Position numbers and translations under genes: made by a program. From assembly GCF_001705035.1 (NCBI RefSeq), contig NZ_MCIG01000010.1, forward strand, positions 32,643 through 65,956: 33,314 nt of DNA, in the 5' to 3' direction. This document shows, piece after piece, positions 24,441 through 32,286 of this stretch; position 1 is the stretch's first letter; each line of letters starts with the position of its first letter. The DNA comes from Curtobacterium sp. UCD-KPL2560 (lineage in GTDB: Bacteria; Actinomycetota; Actinomycetes; Actinomycetales; Microbacteriaceae). Under the pieces are notes generated by a model. The model had not been told where the DNA came from. It saw nothing but the letters and a program-made list of their open reading frames with translations, and did no database searches.

Positions 24441-25272
24441 GACACTCGGCGCCAAGTCGTTCAAGATCATCACGATCGTCCTGCTGACGCTCTTCACCGT
24501 CGTCCCGCTCTACGTCATGATCACGACGGCCATGAAGCCGCTCGGCGACGTGCAGAACGACTTCACGTGGATCCCGACGAACATCACCTTCCAGCCGTTC
24601 ATCGACATGTGGTCGACCGTCCCGCTGGCGAAGTACTTCGTCAACTCGCTGGTCGTCTGCACCGTCGCGACGCTGTTCTCGCTCGTCATCGCGACGTTCG
24701 CGGCGTACGGCGTCTCGCGCTGGAACTTCAAGGGCAAGAGCACCTTCACCACCGCGGTGCTCTCCACCCAGATGTTCCCCGGCGTGCTGTTCCTGCTGCC
24801 GCTGTTCCTCATCTTCACGAACCTCGGCAACGCCCTCGGCATCCAGCTGGTCGGCTCGTGGCTCGGCCTGATCATCACGTACCTGACGTTCACGCTGCCG
24901 TTCTCGATCTGGATGCTGTCCGGCTACTTCGAGACCATCCCGCGCGAGCTCGACGAAGCCGCGATGGTCGACGGGTCCGGCCCGATGGGCGCGCTGTTCC
25001 GCGTGATCCTGCCGTCGGCCCGACCGGGTCTGGTCGCGGTCGGCATCTACTCGTTCATGACGGCGTGGGGTGAGGTGCTGTTCGCCTCGGTCATGACGAA
25101 CGGCGACGGGCAGCTGCTGGCGAACGGCCTGCAGCAGTACTCGACGCAGACGAACGTGTACTGGAACCAGATCATGGCGGCCTCGCTGGTCGTCTCGATC
25201 CCGGTCGTGATCGCGTTCCTCATCGTGCAGCGGCAGTTCGTCGCCGGCCTGACCGCGGGCGCGGTCAAGTAG
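24433..25272 (+). CDS. Sugar ABC transporter permease (MalG/UgpE type)
   Basis: A 279-residue membrane protein forming the channel with the preceding permease. Its EAA loop is DEAAMVDGSGPMGALFRVILP. The GTG start has GGAGG at 24421-24425. No ATPase gene follows; a terminator comes 13 bases after the stop. The transporter must therefore use an ATPase encoded elsewhere, as is known for MsmK-type shared ATPases. Confidence 0.92.
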   Translation: MRETLGAKSFKIITIVLLTLFTVVPLYVMITTAMKPLGDVQNDFTWIPTNITFQPFIDMWSTVPLAKYFVNSLVVCTVATLFSLVIATFAAYGVSRWNFKGKSTFTTAVLSTQMFPGVLFLLPLFLIFTNLGNALGIQLVGSWLGLIITYLTFTLPFSIWMLSGYFETIPRELDEAAMVDGSGPMGALFRVILPSARPGLVAVGIYSFMTAWGEVLFASVMTNGDGQLLANGLQQYSTQTNVYWNQIMAASLVVSIPVVIAFLIVQRQFVAGLTAGAVK

Positions 25273-25285
25273 CACGCCCTCGCAG

Positions 25286-25325
25286 GAGCGACGGCCCCGG
25301 CGTCCACCGCCGGGGGCCGTCGCTC
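25286..25325 (+). terminator. Terminator after the sugar operon
   Basis: A 17-bp stem with one bulged G (25286-25302 with 25308-25325) closes the loop TCCAC. It separates the permease gene from the propeller gene. Confidence 0.8.
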
Positions 25326-25338
25326 TCGCACGTCCGGA

Positions 25339-25344
25339 GAGGAT
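25339..25344 (+). promoter_or_regulatory. GAGGAT element before the propeller gene
   Basis: GAGGAT stands six bases before the ATG at 25351. As before the phosphatase gene, it may be a ribosome site or a -10 box of a leaderless transcript. Confidence 0.35.
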
Positions 25345-25350
25345 GGAACC

Positions 25351-26289
25351 ATGACCGGGACCCGAGGGCGGCAGCTGCTGCCCGGACAGACCAGCCGCGT
25401 GCACGTGTACGACCTGGCGTCGCGGACCAGCCGGCTCGTGTTCGCGTCGTCGTCACTGCTCGTCGAGGCGCCGAACGTGCTCGACGAACGGACGCTCGTG
25501 CTGAACGGCGACGGCGACCTGTGGCTGCTCCGGCTGCCCGACGACGGCACCGTGCTCGACGAGACCGCGTTGGTCCGTGTGCCGATGGACGGCGTCGACG
25601 AGATCAACAACGACCACGTGCTCGACCCGGCGGGCGGCTCCGTCGTGGTGAGCGCCCGCGACGGCGAGCTGTACCGCGTGCCGCTGCCCGACGGCGGACC
25701 GACCACCCGCATCACCGACGTCGCCGCGGCGCTCCCCGTGCGCCGGAAGTTCTACCTGCACGGCATCGCCCCCGACGGGTCGTCGCTCGCCGCGATCGTG
25801 GGGGAGCTGTCCGAGGACGGCGTCTGGACCACCGACGTCGCCCTCGTCGACCCGGCCACGGGCGAGCCGACCTTCCTGACGCGCGACGGACACCCGGACG
25901 ACGGCTGCACGGTCACGCCCGACGGCGGGACGGTCCTGTGGAACACCGAGCGGTTCACGCCGGGCACCGCGCAGCTCGCGGCCGTCCGGCTCGACGGCGG
26001 GGACCCGGTGCGGATCACGGCCGACGACCGGGTCGACTGGTTCCCGCACCTGTCACCGGACGGCGCGCACCTGCTGTACCTGTCGTACGAGCCCGGCGTC
26101 CAGGGGCACCCCGCCGACCACCGGGTCGAGCTCCGGCTGCTGCCCGGGTCGCTCGTCCGTGGTGCCCGGATCGCCGTGGTGCCGGAGACGCTCGTGGCGC
26201 TCGACGGGGGTCAGGGCACCGTGAACGTGCCGCCGTGGTCGCCGGACTCGACGTGGTTCGCGTACTGCGACTACCCGGTCGCGGGGTAG
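25351..26289 (+). CDS. TolB-like beta-propeller protein
   Basis: A 312-residue soluble protein built from PD40/WD40-like repeats, seen in LDPAGGSVVVSA, IAPDGSSLAAIV, VTPDGGTVLWN, LSPDGAHLLYLS and WSPDSTWFAY. The repeat spacing suggests a five- to seven-bladed propeller. It has no signal peptide, so it should be cytoplasmic. Related proteins include oligogalacturonate lyase-like enzymes, whose catalytic residues I cannot confirm here. It lies after the sugar operon terminator with its own start signals, yet may act on the same sugar. Its stop is only 15 bases from the stop of the convergent glycosyltransferase gene. Confidence 0.75.
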   Translation: MTGTRGRQLLPGQTSRVHVYDLASRTSRLVFASSSLLVEAPNVLDERTLVLNGDGDLWLLRLPDDGTVLDETALVRVPMDGVDEINNDHVLDPAGGSVVVSARDGELYRVPLPDGGPTTRITDVAAALPVRRKFYLHGIAPDGSSLAAIVGELSEDGVWTTDVALVDPATGEPTFLTRDGHPDDGCTVTPDGGTVLWNTERFTPGTAQLAAVRLDGGDPVRITADDRVDWFPHLSPDGAHLLYLSYEPGVQGHPADHRVELRLLPGSLVRGARIAVVPETLVALDGGQGTVNVPPWSPDSTWFAYCDYPVAG

Positions 26290-26304
26290 GACGGCCCGGC
26301 CGGG

Positions 26305-27114
26305 TCAGCCGGCGTCGCCGTAGGTCCGGCGCAGGTGTTCGGCGTAGCCGCCGGGCGTCCGGCCCGCGAACCGGCCGCTCGTCACCACGGGGAGGTCCTC
26401 GGTGTCGCGCACCCGGAAGCCGAGGGCCCGGGCCCGCGCGACGAGCCGGACGTCCTCGTGCTCGGGGACGGGGTCGAAGCCGCCGACGGCGGTGTCGACG
26501 TCCGCGCGCACGCCGAGGTTCGCGCCGTGCACGTGCCCGAGCGTCGCACCGGGCGGGTGTGCTGCCCGCCACCGGGCCAGGACGTCCGCGTCGAGGTCGT
26601 CCGCGTCGGGGACCACCGCGCCGACGAGCACGTGCGCGCCGTCGGTGAGTGCCGCGAGGTGCTGCCGCAGCCAGTCGGGGTCGACGCGCGAGTCCGCGTC
26701 GGTGTGCGCGAACCAGTGGCCCGCCGGGGCGACGGGGTCGGTGGCGGCCGTCGGGAGCGGCGTGCGTCCGGCGCCGAGCACCCGCGCGTGGGCGACGCCG
26801 AGCGCCCGAGCCCGCCCGACGCCCACGTGCGCGGAGGCCAGGACGTGCAGCGTCCGGTCGTCCCAGGTGGCGTCGGACGACCTGGCCGCGGCGACCACGG
26901 CGGCCGTGCCGTCCGTGCAGCCGTCGAGCACGAGGGTGACGCCGACCCGGACCCCGGGCGACGCCGCGCGCACGGCACGGACGGCGTCCGCGAGGGCGGA
27001 CAGACAGCGTCCGACGGCGGCCTCCTCGTCGTGCACGGGCACGACGACGTCCACCCGGCGGGGCCAGACGGGGTCGGTCCGCGCGGGCACGGCGACCGCG
27101 GTCCGCCCGGTCAC
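26305..27114 (-). CDS. Family 2 glycosyltransferase
   Basis: A 269-residue GT-A fold glycosyltransferase without membrane segments. VDVVVPVHDEE at residues 21-31 opens the nucleotide-sugar fold and the metal-binding DAD is at 139-141 in HTDADSRVDPDWL. EHED near residue 212 is the likely catalytic acid region. The GTG at 27114 overlaps the stop of the deacetylase-methyltransferase gene by four bases (GTGA). It is the last gene of a three-gene operon. Donor and acceptor are unknown. A longer reading to 29637 in this frame merely shadows the neighbouring genes. Confidence 0.85.
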   Translation of the reverse strand: MTGRTAVAVPARTDPVWPRRVDVVVPVHDEEAAVGRCLSALADAVRAVRAASPGVRVGVTLVLDGCTDGTAAVVAAARSSDATWDDRTLHVLASAHVGVGRARALGVAHARVLGAGRTPLPTAATDPVAPAGHWFAHTDADSRVDPDWLRQHLAALTDGAHVLVGAVVPDADDLDADVLARWRAAHPPGATLGHVHGANLGVRADVDTAVGGFDPVPEHEDVRLVARARALGFRVRDTEDLPVVTSGRFAGRTPGGYAEHLRRTYGDAG

Positions 27115-28517
27115 GGGGCGAGTCCCTCGGTGCGGGCGACGGACCGCACGTCGGGCCCCGGGAACACGCTGAGCACGAAGTCGTCCTCGACGTGGTGGAC
27201 CAGCCGCGGCCGGGGCCAGCGTGCGCCGATCCGTGCGTCGACGGTGTCCCCGTCGGAGACGGCCTCGTCGTCGGGGTGCCGCCAGTGGCAGGTCACCAGC
27301 ACCCCGTCGTCGTCGAGCGAGCCGAGCACGCGGTCCACGGTGCGGTCGAGGTCGTCCGGGGACAGGTAGTAGCCGACCTCGGACAGGACCACGAGGTCCC
27401 ACCGGCCCGCCGGCCACTCCGCCGGGAACGCGGCCTGCTCGAACCGGGCCGCGGGCGCACGACGCCGTGCGCGGTCGAGCGGTGCCGCGGCGATGTCCGT
27501 CCCGAGCACGGCGTCGGCACGCTCGGTGAGCGCAGCGGTGAGCACCCCGGTCGCGCACCCGAGCTCGAGCGCCGACCGGAACCGTTCGCGGGGGAGGGCG
27601 GCGAGGGTGACGGCACGCTTCCGGCGCTCGTACCAGGACCCGTCGAAGTCCCACCCCTCGGGCTTCCGGGCGTAGTGCTCGTCGAAGGACGCCCGCGAAC
27701 GGGACGACGGGACGGTGGCGTCGGCGAGGGTGGCGTCGGCGTCGGCGTCGTCCGTGGCCGGGTCCGGCACGAAGAACCACTCCTCGGCCCGCAGGTGGTG
27801 CGCCGCGTGCCGGTCGTCGACGACCGCCTCGTCGCCCGGCGCGGGGGAGAGCGGCTCTGTCTGCGACGGGTACGCCGCCAGCGCCCGGGCCTTCCGGTCG
27901 CGCACGGCAGCGTCGAGCGGGAGCACCCGTGCCCGCTCCCACGGTGCGGCGGGGGCGTCCGGGGTGTCCCAGTGCCAGGTCCACACCGGGTACGACAACA
28001 GCGCGGTGCCGGGGGTCGCGGCGACGAGCTCCTCGGCGACCTCGCCGGCGATCCGGTGGTCGCGGTGACCGTCCCCGCGCCACGGCGCCACGACGAGCGT
28101 CGGTCGGGCCGCCCCGGCGAGGCGTGCCGCGAGGGCACGACGGAGCTCGTCGCGGTGCTCGCGGAGCCCGCCGTCCGGGACGGTCAGCTCGGTGGCGCTC
28201 GCCGCGGGGTGCAGCGTGCCGAGTGCGGCGCGGAACTCGGCACGTCGCCGGGTCACGAGTGCGTCCGGCGTCGTCGTGGGGGAGTCGGGGTGGGAGCCCT
28301 CGCCCGCGGTCACGAGCAGCACGTGGACGGGGGTGCCGGCGTCGGCCGCGGTCGCGATCAGCCCGCCCGCGCCGAGGGTCTCGTCGTCGGGGTGCGGAGC
28401 GACGACCACGACCGACCCCACCCCGGCGAGGTCGACGGTCGCGGCACCGACGCCGGCCAGGAACGTCGTCCACGCCGCCGGGTCGGTCCCGGGCTCGCGG
28501 TGGTCGAAGCTCACCAC
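27111..28517 (-). CDS. PIG-L deacetylase fused to class I SAM methyltransferase
   Basis: A 468-residue two-domain protein. Residues about 35-200 form a PIG-L/LmbE zinc N-deacetylase with AHPDDE (42-46 core) and GHRDH (H151, H154) as metal ligands. These enzymes remove acetyl groups from GlcNAc-type sugars. Residues about 278-468 form a methyltransferase resembling NodS, with DEHYARKPEGWDF at its start and the SAM site LELGCATG at 317-324. The linker is Asp/Ala-rich. The fusion suggests deacetylation followed by methylation of the same compound. The start is GTG 28517 or GTG 28514; both overlap the stop of the preceding gene, so translation is coupled. Confidence 0.88.
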   Translation of the reverse strand: MVSFDHREPGTDPAAWTTFLAGVGAATVDLAGVGSVVVVAPHPDDETLGAGGLIATAADAGTPVHVLLVTAGEGSHPDSPTTTPDALVTRRRAEFRAALGTLHPAASATELTVPDGGLREHRDELRRALAARLAGAARPTLVVAPWRGDGHRDHRIAGEVAEELVAATPGTALLSYPVWTWHWDTPDAPAAPWERARVLPLDAAVRDRKARALAAYPSQTEPLSPAPGDEAVVDDRHAAHHLRAEEWFFVPDPATDDADADATLADATVPSSRSRASFDEHYARKPEGWDFDGSWYERRKRAVTLAALPRERFRSALELGCATGVLTAALTERADAVLGTDIAAAPLDRARRRAPAARFEQAAFPAEWPAGRWDLVVLSEVGYYLSPDDLDRTVDRVLGSLDDDGVLVTCHWRHPDDEAVSDGDTVDARIGARWPRPRLVHHVEDDFVLSVFPGPDVRSVARTEGLAP

Positions 28518-29629
28518 GCGACACCGCCGCGCTCGAGGACGATGCGGCCGACGCGGGCGAGGTCACGGTCGCCGTGGTCCTGGAGCACGTAGAGCTCGAG
28601 GTCGGCGACCCGCGCCGCGACCGCGGGGTCCTGTGCGAGCGGACCGGGTCCGATCGTCCGGACGACGCGCTCGCGCACCCGGTCGGCCGCGCGACGCACC
28701 CGCGACCGGACGGTCTGCGCGAGCAGCGGCCAGTCCGGCTCCGCGCCGGGCGCGCCACCCGCGACGACCGCGTCGATGCGGGCCGCGGCGGTGGCGACCG
28801 CGTCCTCGGCGTCCTCGAGGTCGAGGACGGTGGCGCCGAGCGCGGCCTGCAGCAGCTCGCTCTCCGGGCGGGCCCGGGCGAGGTCGCGGAGCACCCGTGC
28901 GAGTCCGACCGTGCCGCCCCACCAGCACGCCGCGACGCCGATCCCGCCCCAGGCGAACCCGGGACGACGGAGGTACCAGCCGGGTGCCCCCACTGTCTGC
29001 GCGGCGACCCCGACGAGGTCGACCGGTCCGCTCGGGACGTCCGGCATGCCGCGGGCGACCCAGGCCTCGTCGTGCACGGTGACACCGCCCTGGCGCAGCT
29101 CGACCGCGACGAGCACCCGTTCGTCGCCGAGGTGCGCCGTGACGAGGGCGTGCGAGAGCGACGACGCGAGCGAGCACCACGGCTTCGTCCCGTCGAGCAC
29201 GACCGCGGTGCCGGAGGGCACGGCAGGCGACGGTCCCGGCGGAACGTCCCGGTCGGCGGACGACACCGTCGCGCCGAGCCGGAGCCCGGGCGCCTCGGCC
29301 GCGAACACGCCCCACGACGACCCGGCCGGGGCGGCGACGCCGGCCTGCGCGAGGATCGCGAGGGCGTCGAGGTGTGGTTCGAGGACCCGCGCCGCCTGCA
29401 CGTCGGCCGCGGCGACCGCCGCGAGCGTCGCGAAGGACGCGCCGGCCGTGCCCGCGGACAGGAGCGGGGCGGTGGCGCCGAGCGCCCGGACCACCGCGAG
29501 CCGGTCCGCCGGGGCCGCACCGGGCCTCCCGCCCGGTCCCGCGACCGCGGTCGCGGCCCGCACCGCCCGTCCGACCGCTTCGGTGTCGACGTCCTGGGCG
29601 GACGGGGGCCAGGCGGGGGATCGCAGCAC
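28511..29629 (-). CDS. Acyl-CoA dehydrogenase-like protein
   Basis: A 372-residue protein resembling acyl-CoA dehydrogenases in its N-terminal helical and middle beta regions. Recognisable pieces are ASFATLAAVAAADVQAARVLE, LDGTKPWCSLAS in the beta domain, and GWYLRRPGFAWGGIGVAACW at the third-domain start. I cannot find the usual C-terminal catalytic Glu or the ERxxRD-type motif, so activity as a dehydrogenase is uncertain. The GTG at 29629 is the first gene of the operon and has no strong ribosome site. It may act on an acyl group attached to the product of the other two enzymes. Confidence 0.78.
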   Translation of the reverse strand: MLRSPAWPPSAQDVDTEAVGRAVRAATAVAGPGGRPGAAPADRLAVVRALGATAPLLSAGTAGASFATLAAVAAADVQAARVLEPHLDALAILAQAGVAAPAGSSWGVFAAEAPGLRLGATVSSADRDVPPGPSPAVPSGTAVVLDGTKPWCSLASSLSHALVTAHLGDERVLVAVELRQGGVTVHDEAWVARGMPDVPSGPVDLVGVAAQTVGAPGWYLRRPGFAWGGIGVAACWWGGTVGLARVLRDLARARPESELLQAALGATVLDLEDAEDAVATAAARIDAVVAGGAPGAEPDWPLLAQTVRSRVRRAADRVRERVVRTIGPGPLAQDPAVAARVADLELYVLQDHGDRDLARVGRIVLERGGVAW

Positions 29630-29754
29630 GCCGCCACGCTACGGAGCGCTCCCCGGGTGCCCTCACGGCGCCCGGCGGGGAGTCGACGGGTGATCCACAG
29701 AGCGCGGACGGTTCCTCCACAGTGTGCTCATAGGAAACCCTCGACACTGGGAGT

Positions 29755-30495
29755 GTGACCATCTCCCAGCCCACCGCAGCCCCGCGCCTCACCCGTGCCG
29801 ACGGTTCCCCGTTGCGCATCCTCGTCGTCGACGACGAGGCCAGTCTCACCGACCTGCTCTCGATGGCGCTCCGGTACGAGGGCTGGGAGGTCAAGAGCGC
29901 GAACGGCGGGCAGGAGGCGCTGGCCACCGCGCGCGAGTTCCGGCCCGACGCGATGGTGCTCGACGTGATGATGCCCGACCTCGACGGCCTGCAGGTGCTC
30001 GCCCGGCTCCGGCAGAACGACGACGACACCCCGGTGCTGTTCCTCACCGCCAAGGACTCCGTCGAGGACCGCGTCTCCGGGCTCACCGCGGGCGGCGACG
30101 ACTACGTCACGAAGCCGTTCTCGCTCGAGGAGGTCGTCGCGCGGCTCCGCGGGCTCGTCCGCCGCTCGCAGATCTCGGTCTCCGAGGCCGGGGACTCCCG
30201 CATCGTCGTCGGGGACCTCGTGCTCGACGAGGAGTCCTACGAGGTGTCCCGGGCCGGCCGCCCGATCGAGCTGACGGCCACCGAGTTCGAGCTCCTCCGC
30301 TTCCTCATGCGCAACCCCCGCCGGGTGCTCAGCAAGGCGCAGATCCTGGACCGTGTGTGGTCGTACGACTTCGGCGGCAAGTCGAGCGTCGTCGAGATCT
30401 ACATCTCCTACCTGCGCAAGAAGATCGACGCCGGCGAGACCCCGATGATCCACACCGTGCGCGGTGTCGGGTACGTCATCAAGCCGACCTCCTGA
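29755..30495 (+). CDS. OmpR/PhoB-type response regulator
   Basis: A 246-residue transcription factor. The receiver domain has acidic residues D26/D27, the phosphoacceptor D70 in VLDVMMPDLDG, and K120 in DDYVTKPF. The C-terminal winged helix includes ELTATEFELLRFLM and the end GVGYVIKP. GGGAG stands just before the GTG start. The kinase gene begins ten bases after its stop, so they are a pair. It is not MtrA by sequence and resembles TrcR/PrrA-like regulators in general form; targets are unknown. Confidence 0.92.
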   Translation: MTISQPTAAPRLTRADGSPLRILVVDDEASLTDLLSMALRYEGWEVKSANGGQEALATAREFRPDAMVLDVMMPDLDGLQVLARLRQNDDDTPVLFLTAKDSVEDRVSGLTAGGDDYVTKPFSLEEVVARLRGLVRRSQISVSEAGDSRIVVGDLVLDEESYEVSRAGRPIELTATEFELLRFLMRNPRRVLSKAQILDRVWSYDFGGKSSVVEIYISYLRKKIDAGETPMIHTVRGVGYVIKPTS

Positions 30496-30505
30496 GGGCG
30501 CACCC

Positions 30506-31981
30506 GTGACCCTCCGCCGCCGGCTCGTCCTGGTCACCGTCGCGCTCGCGGTCGCCGTCAGCACCGTGATCGGCGCGGGCAGCATCATCGCGCTCGCCTC
30601 GATCCAGCGGTCCGCCATCGACCACCAGCTGCAGTACGCGACGAACCGGGCGCAGCGCTCCGTCGAGCAGCAGGGGCCGAACGGGCCCGGACTCGACATC
30701 GCCCGGCCGAGCGGGCAGGCAGCGGGGACGCTCACGGCCTACTTCCTCAACGGCGACGTCGTGGTCGGCAGCGTCATCGACAACGCCGGCGACCTCGGAC
30801 GGCTCAGCAGCGACGTGGTCCGACCGCTCGGCACGGTCACGGTCGACGGTCGGGCGCACACCGTGGACCTCGGCGGGGACCTCGGGCGCTACCGGGTCAC
30901 GGCCGCGCCGGTCGGCCCCGCCGTGCTCGTCGTCGGCCTGCCGATGACCCCGGTGTACGAGAGCGTCGGGAAGCTCCTCGTGGTGGTGCTCGTCGTGACC
31001 GTGCTGGCCCTGCTCGCAGCCTCGGCCGTCGCCGCGCTCGCCGTCCGCCGCTCCCTGCGGCCGCTCGACCGGGTCGCCGAGACCGCCTCCGCGGTGGCAC
31101 GGACGCCCCTCGACCGCAGCGACGTGCTCGACGGCGTGCGCGTCCCCGACACCGACCCGCGCACCGAGGTCGGACGGGTCGGCACCGCGTTCAACCGCAT
31201 GCTCGGCCACATCGGCGCCGCGCTGCAGGCCCGGGAGCGGTCCGAGCAGCAGGTCCGGCAGTTCGTCGCCGACGCCTCGCACGAGCTCCGCACGCCGCTC
31301 GCCTCGGTGCGCGGGTACGCCGAGCTCACCCGTCGCATGGGCGGGGACCTGCCGCAGGACGTCGTCTACGCGATGGGCCGGATCGAGAGCGAGTCGATCC
31401 GGATGACCTCGATGGTCGAGGACCTGCTGCTGCTCGCTCGCCTCGACGAGGGCCGCGAGGTCCAGTTCGCCGAGGTCGACCTCACCGGCCTCGTGCTCGA
31501 CGCGGTGAACGACGCCCACGCGGCCTCGCCGGCGCACGCGATCGCCGTCGACGTCCCGGACGAGCCGGTCGTGGTCCCCGGCGACGCGGCCCGGCTGCAC
31601 CAGGTGGTCGTCAACCTCGTCACGAACGCACGGACCCACACCCTGGAGGGCACGCGGATCACCGTCGGCCTCACCCCGGTCGGAGCCGGCGCCGGGGGCG
31701 GCGTCGACCTGACGGTCCGGGACGACGGGCAGGGCATCGACCCCGCGTTCGTGCCGAAGCTGTTCGAGCGCTTCGCCCGGGCCGACAGCTCGCGGTCGCG
31801 GAGCGCGGGGTCGACCGGGCTCGGGCTCGCGATCGTGGACGCGGTCGTGCAGGCGCACGGCGGCTCGGTCACGGTGACGAGCGAGCCGGGCGACACCGTG
31901 TTCACGGTACACCTGCGCGCGGTGCGGCCGGGCGCTGGTGGGGCCGCGGACGCGCGCGACGCGGTGGCGTCGGACACCTGA
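30506..31981 (+). CDS. Two-component sensor histidine kinase
   Basis: A 491-residue membrane kinase. Membrane segments cover residues about 7-31 and 156-180, enclosing a 125-residue extracellular sensor region without a known domain. A HAMP segment follows, then the HisKA motif FVADASHELRTPLAS with phosphorylated H259, and the ATPase motifs LVTNARTH (N box), DDGQGID and GSTGLGLAIV. It ends in a short Ala/Gly tail. The GTG at 30506 was chosen over an upstream start that overlaps the regulator gene. The architecture resembles TrcS-type kinases; the signal is unknown. Confidence 0.93.
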   Translation: MTLRRRLVLVTVALAVAVSTVIGAGSIIALASIQRSAIDHQLQYATNRAQRSVEQQGPNGPGLDIARPSGQAAGTLTAYFLNGDVVVGSVIDNAGDLGRLSSDVVRPLGTVTVDGRAHTVDLGGDLGRYRVTAAPVGPAVLVVGLPMTPVYESVGKLLVVVLVVTVLALLAASAVAALAVRRSLRPLDRVAETASAVARTPLDRSDVLDGVRVPDTDPRTEVGRVGTAFNRMLGHIGAALQARERSEQQVRQFVADASHELRTPLASVRGYAELTRRMGGDLPQDVVYAMGRIESESIRMTSMVEDLLLLARLDEGREVQFAEVDLTGLVLDAVNDAHAASPAHAIAVDVPDEPVVVPGDAARLHQVVVNLVTNARTHTLEGTRITVGLTPVGAGAGGGVDLTVRDDGQGIDPAFVPKLFERFARADSSRSRSAGSTGLGLAIVDAVVQAHGGSVTVTSEPGDTVFTVHLRAVRPGAGGAADARDAVASDT

Positions 31982-32025
31982 CGGACGGGAGGCGCGGGGC
32001 GGCGCCGCCACGGGCCTCCCGTCCG
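31982..32025 (+). terminator. Terminator after the two-component system
   Basis: A perfect 12-bp stem (31982-31993 with 32014-32025) encloses a GC-rich loop that contains the palindrome GGCGGCGCCGCC. It begins at the kinase stop. Confidence 0.7.
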
Positions 32026-32064
32026 GCCGGTGGTGGGGTTCCGGCGCGGGCCTGCGTCGGGTGG

Positions 32065-32094
32065 TTGGGTGCGGTGCCGGTCCTGTGGTACCGT
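32065..32094 (+). promoter_or_regulatory. Promoter of the rplJL operon
   Basis: TTGGGT (32065-32070) and TACCGT (32089-32094) are 18 bases apart, directly before the conserved leader. No other promoter is seen between the kinase and rplJ. Confidence 0.45.
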
Positions 32095-32097
32095 TCT

Positions 32098-32240
32098 CGA
32101 AGCCAAAGACCGCCGGTCGTCTGTGCGCTTGCGCGCAGACCGAAGGTCCTCACTCGTGAGGAAGCCAGCGCAGGTGTTCCGAACCACTCCTACCGTTCGC
32201 GGGGGAGCAGCTCCGAGCCTCTGCGCCGGGGCTTTCTTCA
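32098..32240 (+). ncRNA. Ribosomal protein L10 leader with attenuator
   Basis: The leader upstream of rplJ contains the pattern GAAGCCAAAGACCGCCGGT and later AGCCAGCGCAGGTG, typical of the L10-binding leader in actinobacteria. L10, with L12, binds this RNA to repress its own operon. Near its 3' end, AGCCTC (32216-32221) pairs with GGGGCT (32228-32233) and is followed by TTCTTC, an attenuator-like signal. Exact 5' and 3' ends are uncertain. Confidence 0.75.
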
Positions 32241-32286
32241 TGTGTGCAGGTCCTGGGGCTAGCCGGCAAGAACCCCAAGGAGAACC

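Noticed and set aside
26305-29637. A 1110-residue minus-strand reading frame
   Set aside because: Only its end, 26305-27114, encodes a recognisable glycosyltransferase. The rest shadows the deacetylase-methyltransferase and dehydrogenase-like genes and has the Arg/Pro-rich composition of a wrong frame.
29691-29722. DnaA-box-like sequences (TGATCCACA and a CCTCCACA copy)
   Set aside because: One is a single mismatch from the consensus, but two weak boxes before a response regulator do not make an origin.
29755-31981. Identification of the two-component pair as MtrAB
   Set aside because: There is no adjacent lpqB and the sequences do not show MtrA/MtrB-specific stretches; only general OmpR/HisKA features are visible.
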